Positions 59,029 through 64,000 of a DNA stretch of 64,000 nt are shown one piece after another; within the stretch, counting starts at the first letter, position 1, and each line of letters starts with the position of its first letter. The stretch spans positions 25,756 to 89,755 of the forward strand of contig NZ_CALSBS010000022.1 of assembly GCF_943590815.1 (NCBI RefSeq). Reading direction: 5' to 3'. The notes under the pieces were generated by a model. It had not been told where the DNA came from and did no database searches. It saw only the letters and a list, made by a program, of their open reading frames with translations. The DNA is from Pseudocitrobacter vendiensis (GTDB lineage: Bacteria > Pseudomonadota > Gammaproteobacteria > Enterobacterales > Enterobacteriaceae). The translations under genes were made by a program, and so were the position numbers.

Positions 59029-60834
59029 TTAGCGGTCCACGTCTGACATAACAAAATCAATACTACCCAGATAGACAATAAGGTCTGATACCAGGCTGCC
59101 ACGGATAGCCGACGGGATCTGCTGCAGGTGCGCATAGCTCGGCGTGCGGATACGGGTGCGGTAGCTCATGGTGCTGCCGTCGCTGGTCAGGTAGTAACTG
59201 TTAATACCCTTGGTCGCTTCCACCATCTGGAACGATTCCTGCGCCGGCATGACCGGGCCCCAGGAAACCTGCAGGAAGTGGGTGATCAGGGTTTCGATAT
59301 GTTGCAGCGTGCGCTCTTTCGGCGGCGGCGTGGTCAGCGGGTGATCCGCTTTGAACGGGCCTTCCGGCATGTTGTCGAGGCACTGCTGAAGGATACGCAG
59401 GCTCTGGCGCAGTTCTTCCACTTTCAGCATCACGCGGGTGTAGCAGTCAGAAACGCCACCGCCGGTCGGGATTTCAAAGTCGAAGTTTTCATAGCCAGAA
59501 TACGGACGCCATTTACGCACGTCGAAGCCGATACCGGTCGCGCGCAGGCCAGCACCGGTGGTGCCCCACTCCAGCGCTTCTTTCGCGGTATAAGCAGCCA
59601 CGCCTTTAGAGCGGCCAATCAGGATGGTGTTACGCAGCGCCGCTTTCTCGTAAGAGTCGAGACGCTTCGGCATCCACTCGAGGAATTCACGCAGCAGGCG
59701 ATCCCAGCCTTTCGGCAGGTCGTGCGCGACGCCACCGATGCGGAACCATGCCGGGTGCATACGGAAACCGGTAATCGCTTCCACCAGATCGTAGATTTTC
59801 TGACGGTCGGTAAAGGCAAAGAATACCGGCGTCATCGCGCCGACGTCCTGAATAAACGTAGAAATATACAGCAGGTGGCTGTTGATGCGGAACAGTTCGG
59901 AGAGCATCACGCGAATAACATTAACGCGATCCGGCACTGTTATCCCCGCCAGTTTTTCAACGGCCAGTACGTATGGCATTTCGTTGACGCAGCCGCCGAG
60001 ATATTCGATACGGTCGGTATACGGAATGTAGCTGTGCCAGGACTGGCGCTCGCCCATTTTCTCCGCGCCGCGGTGGTGATAGCCCACGTCAGGCACACAG
60101 TCGACGATCTCTTCGCCATCAAGCTGCAGGATAATACGGAATGCACCGTGCGCAGACGGGTGGTTCGGGCCGAGGTTGAGGAACATAAAGTCCTCGTTTT
60201 CGGTACCGCGCTTCATGCCCCACTCTTCCGGTTTGAAGGTCAGCGCTTCCATTTCGAGGTCCTGCTTGGCTTTAGTCAGCTCAAACGGATCGAATTCGGT
60301 GGCGCGCGCCGGATAGTCTTTACGCAGCGGGTGGCCTTCCCAGGTGTTCGGCATCATGATGCGACGCAGATTCGGGTGGCCGTTAAAGGTAATACCAAAC
60401 ATCTCCCAGGTTTCACGCTCATACCAGTTGGCGTTTGGGAAGAGTTTGGTGAAGGTCGGCACGTTCAGATCGTTTTCAGACAATGCCACCTTGAGCATAA
60501 TATCGCTATTACGTTCAATGGAGATCAGGTGGTAGAAAACGGAAAAATCCGCCGCGGGTAAACCCTGGCGGTGCGTGCGAAGACGTTCGTCCATGCCGTG
60601 TAAATCAAACAGCATGACGTAAGGCTTAGGCAGTTTCTTCAGGAAGTCGCCGACTTCCAGCAGCTGTTCGCGCTTGACCCAAACGACGGGAACCCCGGTG
60701 CGGGTCGCCTGAACGGTAAAAGCATCCGGCCCAAAACGGTTGCGCAGTTCGCCGATGACCGGGTCATCAAGGTGATCCCGTGTTTGCCATGCGGCCGCTT
60801 CATGCGCGGTTAAATCGGTCATATTGTTCACCAT
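59029..60834 (-). CDS. nuoC: NADH dehydrogenase I fused subunit C/D
   Basis: A 601-residue fusion, normal for enterobacteria. NuoC is about residues 1-190 (30-kDa-type motif [22 protein letters not shown]), joined to NuoD, about 205-601. The quinone-binding hydrogenase-like motifs include [15 protein letters not shown] and [16 protein letters not shown]. The start may be the ATG at 60834 or the one at 60822 ([10 protein letters not shown]); neither has a strong ribosome site. It stands 86 bp after nuoB. Confidence 0.97.
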   Translation of the reverse strand: MVNNMTDLTAHEAAAWQTRDHLDDPVIGELRNRFGPDAFTVQATRTGVPVVWVKREQLLEVGDFLKKLPKPYVMLFDLHGMDERLRTHRQGLPAADFSVFYHLISIERNSDIMLKVALSENDLNVPTFTKLFPNANWYERETWEMFGITFNGHPNLRRIMMPNTWEGHPLRKDYPARATEFDPFELTKAKQDLEMEALTFKPEEWGMKRGTENEDFMFLNLGPNHPSAHGAFRIILQLDGEEIVDCVPDVGYHHRGAEKMGERQSWHSYIPYTDRIEYLGGCVNEMPYVLAVEKLAGITVPDRVNVIRVMLSELFRINSHLLYISTFIQDVGAMTPVFFAFTDRQKIYDLVEAITGFRMHPAWFRIGGVAHDLPKGWDRLLREFLEWMPKRLDSYEKAALRNTILIGRSKGVAAYTAKEALEWGTTGAGLRATGIGFDVRKWRPYSGYENFDFEIPTGGGVSDCYTRVMLKVEELRQSLRILQQCLDNMPEGPFKADHPLTTPPPKERTLQHIETLITHFLQVSWGPVMPAQESFQMVEATKGINSYYLTSDGSTMSYRTRIRTPSYAHLQQIPSAIRGSLVSDLIVYLGSIDFVMSDVDR

Positions 60835-60920
60835 TGCAAAAGGTCCGTGGTGACTGCTGACGAGGCTTCGCGTTGTAGTAAATTGATTTGCGAAGTTTTT
60901 ATCCCGCCCGCAGGCGCAAA

Positions 60921-61595
60921 TTAAATCTCGTCAGGCGTGCGCAGATTCGTCACTGCAATTCGTTCGCCGCGTTTACGCTCGCGTTCCGATTGCATGTTGG
61001 CGCGATAAACGCCCTGATCGCCCACCACCCACGACAGTGGGCGGCGCTCTTTGCCGATAGACTCCTGCAGCAGCATCAGCGCCTGCATATAGGCTTCCGG
61101 ACGCGGCGGACAGCCCGGGATATACACATCCACCGGAATAAACTTATCAACGCCCTGCACGACAGAGTAAATGTCGTACATGCCGCCAGAGTTCGCGCAG
61201 GCCCCCATGGAGATAACCCACTTCGGTTCCAGCATCTGTTCGTACAGGCGCTGAATAACCGGGGCCATCTTGGTGAAGCAGGTTCCCGCCACCACCATCA
61301 GGTCAGCCTGACGCGGAGAAGCACGCAGAACTTCCGCCCCGAAACGCGCCACGTCATGCACCGCGGTGAAAGACGTCACCATCTCAACGTAGCAGCAAGA
61401 GAGACCAAAGTTGTAAGGCCAGATTGAGTTTTTGCGACCCCAGTTGACCATATCGTGCATCGCGTGTTCGAGCTTGCCCATATACACGCTTTTGTTAACT
61501 TCCTGCTCCAGGGGATCGGTAACAATCTCCTGTTTTTGCAGGGGATAACGGTCGTTCTCACCGTTAGGATCTATGCGGGTGAGCGTATAATCCAT
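60921..61595 (-). CDS. nuoB: NADH dehydrogenase I subunit B
   Basis: A 224-residue subunit holding the terminal 4Fe-4S cluster N2, next to the quinone. The ligands are in [24 protein letters not shown] and [17 protein letters not shown]. Compared with the 220-residue E. coli protein as I remember it, four extra residues lie in [15 protein letters not shown] (E. coli [11 protein letters not shown]). It begins 15 bp after nuoA. Confidence 0.97.
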   Translation of the reverse strand: MDYTLTRIDPNGENDRYPLQKQEIVTDPLEQEVNKSVYMGKLEHAMHDMVNWGRKNSIWPYNFGLSCCYVEMVTSFTAVHDVARFGAEVLRASPRQADLMVVAGTCFTKMAPVIQRLYEQMLEPKWVISMGACANSGGMYDIYSVVQGVDKFIPVDVYIPGCPPRPEAYMQALMLLQESIGKERRPLSWVVGDQGVYRANMQSERERKRGERIAVTNLRTPDEI

Positions 61596-61610
61596 CTTAT
61601 TGCCTCGCTT

Positions 61611-62057
61611 TTACTGCGTATTACGGTTAGTGACGCTGTCAGTATCGGAGTTAACCAGGGTGCGGCGAGAACGCGCAGGCGTCCAGTCAAGTGCGCCAAC
61701 ACGAACGAGGTAAACCAGACCAGCCAGTAGCACCAAAATGAAAATTGCGGCTTCGATAAACCCTACCCAGCCACTTTCGCGGATAGACGTTGACCAGGCG
61801 AAAAGGTAGAGCGCTTCCACGTCGAAGATGACGAAGAACATGGCGACCAGATAGAACTTCGCGGACATGCGCAGGCGTGCGGTGCCCACAGAGTCGATGC
61901 CCGATTCAAACGGCGTGTTTTTACTTCTTGCGCGTGCGCGACCGCCAAGATACCAACCGCCGACCAGCATGAGGCAGCACAGGCCAACGGCGATGAGCAG
62001 AAAGATAGCGAATGCCCAATGATGAGCGATGATTTCAGTGGATGTTGACATACTCAA
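61611..62057 (-). CDS. nuoA: NADH dehydrogenase I subunit A
   Basis: A 148-residue membrane subunit with three helices, first gene of the operon. The conserved block is [20 protein letters not shown], continuing into [20 protein letters not shown], which lies at the quinone-site interface. A region of about 550 bp upstream carries the nuo promoters. Confidence 0.97.
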   Translation of the reverse strand: MSMSTSTEIIAHHWAFAIFLLIAVGLCCLMLVGGWYLGGRARARSKNTPFESGIDSVGTARLRMSAKFYLVAMFFVIFDVEALYLFAWSTSIRESGWVGFIEAAIFILVLLAGLVYLVRVGALDWTPARSRRTLVNSDTDSVTNRNTQ

Positions 62058-62604
62058 AGCTTTACCAAATAGGTAGCATAACCCCTTCTGCTCTTACCGG
62101 CAGATGGACGCTACATCGATTCATGGGGAGGATTAAAAAACCAGCAAAGCGGCCAGAATCACAGCATAGACCGAAAAAATCTGAGGTTTTTTACTCCTTT
62201 CGATAACCTTTTGTCAACTTTAACAAAGGTTTCATCACATTAATTTACATCAATTCCATTTCATTAACATTACGTGCCCTTTGCGGCATTTCGACTCATG
62301 TCACCCTCCGGATTGAGTGCTGGTGAATCGTGTCCGTTTACGAACAATAACAACTAGTACCCTTCTATTTTGACAGGAATTTCACACGATTCCTCCCCCT
62401 CTGGAGGAGTATTTTCTTGATCTAAGACACGGTTCTGTTAATTCGACCTGAAAAACAGCAACAAAACACCCGGTTTTTTAACATTAGCAGGATATGTTAA
62501 AAGTGGATCACAATTGACAGCATTCGTGAATGAGAATCACATAATCAATTGATTATAATGTGATTAGTAAAAAGCATTAATTGCCAAAAGCATTAGCACA
62601 GGCG
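62058..62604 (-). promoter_or_regulatory. Long nuo operon upstream region (no gene seen)
   Basis: This stretch of about 550 bp has no supported gene and is A+T-rich. It holds a perfect 9-bp inverted repeat GAATCGTGT (62325-62333)/ACACGATTC (62384-62392), a perfect 6-bp hairpin TCCTCC/GGAGGA (62391-62408), and a large palindrome at 62535-62565. In E. coli the nuo region is controlled by ArcA, NarL, Fis and IHF. TTGATCTAAGACA at about 62417 is a partial FNR/ArcA-like element. No single promoter can be named with certainty. Confidence 0.6.
62535..62565. promoter_or_regulatory. Large A+T palindrome between nuoA and lrhA
   Basis: The core ATAATCAATTGATTAT (62541-62556) is a perfect 16-bp palindrome. 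The outer arms AATCAC and GTGATT extend it to about 31 bp with a 3-base offset. It could be the site of a dimeric regulator, and LrhA or another LysR-type protein is plausible. Confidence 0.5.
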
Positions 62605-62650
62605 AAAAAAAAGCCACTGGCTCACTTTTGCTAGCCAGTGACTCTTTTTT
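62605..62650 (-). terminator. Terminator of lrhA
   Basis: The stem CACTGGCT/AGCCAGTG with a 10-base loop is followed by TTTTTTTT on the minus strand, 37 bp beyond the lrhA stop codon. A T run also occurs on the other side. Confidence 0.9.
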
Positions 62651-62686
62651 ACACTTACATTTTGTTACCAGTTTTCTACAAGGTTG

Positions 62687-63628
62687 TTACTCAATAACCT
62701 CGTCATTAGCGTGGGAATCATCTCCCCCTTCCAGGGTATAGACCGTGCTCTGCGTCCAGGGTTTGATGCTCGTCTCAACCGACTGGAAAATCATCTGCAT
62801 TAATTCATTTGGATTCTGCACGTTACAGCTTAGTAAATATTCGGTATCTGGCAACACCGGCAGTTTGTCGGCTCTCCCCAACACGCGCAGTTCCGGGCTC
62901 ATCATCTCTACCGGCCTTGCGGTAACGCCGAGGCCCGCCTTCACCGCAGCGCGTACTGCCGACGGTGTAGAGGCCACATATGCCAGACGCCATGGCACAT
63001 TTGCCGCATCCAGGGTTGAGATGATCATATCGCGGAACGGGCTGGGATCATCAAGCAACACCAGCGGTACTGGCTCTCCCGGGCGCAGAGCGAACTCTGC
63101 GGCGCAGTACCAGTGCGTCGGCGAGGTACGCAACACCGTTGAGTGGAACGCATCAATCCGGTGCGTGGTTAGTACCAGATCAACCTCGTTTTTATGGAGC
63201 ATGTCCGCCATGTCTGCGTGTCGCTTAACACGCACATCCAGGCCAAGCTTTGGCCAGGCGGAGCTAATACGGTTGAGCAGGAATGGCAGGATGGTATCCG
63301 CTGACTCATCGGAGGAACCAATCGTCAGTTGCCCCTGAACCGTACTGAACATCAGCGATGTACAGGCCTCATCATTGAAGCGCAGAATTTTACGTGCGTA
63401 GCCTAAAAGCTGAATACCGTGCTCGGTCAGCAGTTTATTGCGGCCATGGCGGGCAAAAAGTTCTTTGCCAACAAGTTGTTCAAGCCGCTGCATTTGCTGG
63501 CTAACGGCGGATTGGGTGCGACAAACGGCTGCTGCTGCTGCGGCAAAAGTGCTCAAATCGGCGACCGCAACAAATGTTCTCAGCAGATCGAGGTCGAGGT
63601 TCAGTATCGGACGATTTGCATTTATCAT
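62687..63628 (-). CDS. lrhA: LrhA, LysR-type regulator of motility and rpoS
   Basis: A 313-residue LysR regulator. The N-terminal helix-turn-helix (about residues 12-72) has [20 protein letters not shown], then [20 protein letters not shown]. The effector domain contains [30 protein letters not shown] and [15 protein letters not shown]. In E. coli LrhA represses flhDC, fim genes and rpoS translation indirectly, and activates its own gene. The C-terminal 50 residues differ from E. coli. Its leader is long, as in E. coli, where transcription is reported to start some 370 bases upstream. Confidence 0.96.
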   Translation of the reverse strand: MINANRPILNLDLDLLRTFVAVADLSTFAAAAAAVCRTQSAVSQQMQRLEQLVGKELFARHGRNKLLTEHGIQLLGYARKILRFNDEACTSLMFSTVQGQLTIGSSDESADTILPFLLNRISSAWPKLGLDVRVKRHADMADMLHKNEVDLVLTTHRIDAFHSTVLRTSPTHWYCAAEFALRPGEPVPLVLLDDPSPFRDMIISTLDAANVPWRLAYVASTPSAVRAAVKAGLGVTARPVEMMSPELRVLGRADKLPVLPDTEYLLSCNVQNPNELMQMIFQSVETSIKPWTQSTVYTLEGGDDSHANDEVIE

Positions 63629-63928
63629 ATTTATTCACTTACAGGCTGCTAAGGCTAACCTGCCTTGTTGATGCCGCGCTCTGAAATCAGGCTCATCCTT
63701 TTAAAAGCCCATCCTTCGGCATGATGCAACCGAATGACTGCCTGACGGAGCGGTATTACATTAAAATTGTCTGCCTCCCATCGGGTGACAGTCCCCTCTG
63801 CGATAAAGTGTTTATCTTCAGGTGTGAGACTATTTTTCTCAGTACCTTTGTGTGTGCGCTTTCAAAAAAACCGGTTGTATGATCAGTCAATATAATCCTG
63901 ACTACCCAATAATACCGGAAGGAAACAA
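63629..63928 (-). other. lrhA upstream region (no gene seen)
   Basis: This is the 5' flank and probable long leader of lrhA. No full gene is supported on either strand. The E. coli neighbour alaA (yfbQ) lies beyond the right edge if order is kept. Confidence 0.4.
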
Positions 63929-64000
63929 ATGATTAAAAACTGTTTAATAACAAAATGTTGTCGGCTTCCAGGGGTAATCACTCACGCATTTGATGAATGA
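63929..64000 (+). CDS. Possible 23-codon small protein with a strong ribosome site
   Basis: MIKNCLITKCCRLPGVITHA followed by FDE, ending in TGA at the last base of the window. The ribosome-binding site GGAAGGAAACAA just before the ATG is strong. It is divergent from lrhA. The product has three cysteines (C5, C10, C11) and no membrane segment. No family is recognised, so it may be a leader, a small protein or chance. Confidence 0.35.
   Translation: MIKNCLITKCCRLPGVITHAFDE

Overview
The window is chromosomal DNA of a member of the Enterobacteriaceae close to Escherichia, Citrobacter and Enterobacter. Most proteins align nearly end to end with E. coli K-12 proteins as I remember them, and gene order follows the E. 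coli eco-to-lrhA segment. The MicF RNA, the ompC OmpR-box region and the DnaA boxes before nrdA are also kept. I cannot fix the genus: the mgtE/SulP pair and the absence of glpTQ, yfaL, the rhm genes and ais-arn-pmrD at their E. coli positions argue against E. coli itself. Absence is judged only within this window.

Layout. 1-3.7 kb: a cut-off NudK-like Nudix gene, a divergent DeoR-type regulator, ecotin (eco) and malate:quinone oxidoreductase (mqo). 3.9-6.6 kb: a short SulP anion transporter and an MgtE magnesium channel, convergent with overlapping 3' ends, in a place where E. coli has neither. 6.7-12.9 kb: yojI, the ada-alkB alkylation-repair operon, apbE, ompC and divergent micF. 13.3-19.5 kb: the Rcs phosphorelay (rcsD-rcsB facing rcsC). 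19.7-27.3 kb: gyrA, ubiG and the class Ia ribonucleotide reductase operon nrdA-nrdB-yfaE. 27.3-34.9 kb: inaA, anaerobic glycerol-3-phosphate dehydrogenase glpABC, yfaY, yfaZ and nudI. 34.9-41.9 kb: the menaquinone genes menE-C-B-H-D and menF. 42-43.8 kb: elaB, elaA and rbn.

The accessory part is 43.8-46.9 kb, between rbn and nuoN. It holds a wrecked yfbK lipoprotein gene and an intact two-gene unit, visibly richer in A+T than its surroundings. This unit encodes an SMC/ABC-like ATPase followed without spacing by a zinc-ribbon HNH endonuclease. The gene pair and domain order match Septu (PtuA/PtuB) anti-phage defence, and no reverse transcriptase accompanies it. This is the best candidate for a novel or poorly described system in the window.

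46.9-62.1 kb is the complete thirteen-gene nuo operon (NADH dehydrogenase I, nuoN to nuoA, minus strand), followed by a long regulatory region and its regulator-family neighbour lrhA. The theme is respiration and redox: Mqo, GlpABC and Nuo deliver electrons to quinones, and the men and ubiG products make those quinones.

Palindromic repeats are unusually placed. Two related nested inverted repeats of the CCCTCTCCC/GGGAGAGGG type sit inside the nrdA-nrdB and nuoF-nuoG junctions, and a REP pair sits inside nuoM-nuoL. No tRNA, rRNA, CRISPR array, insertion sequence or integrase was seen.
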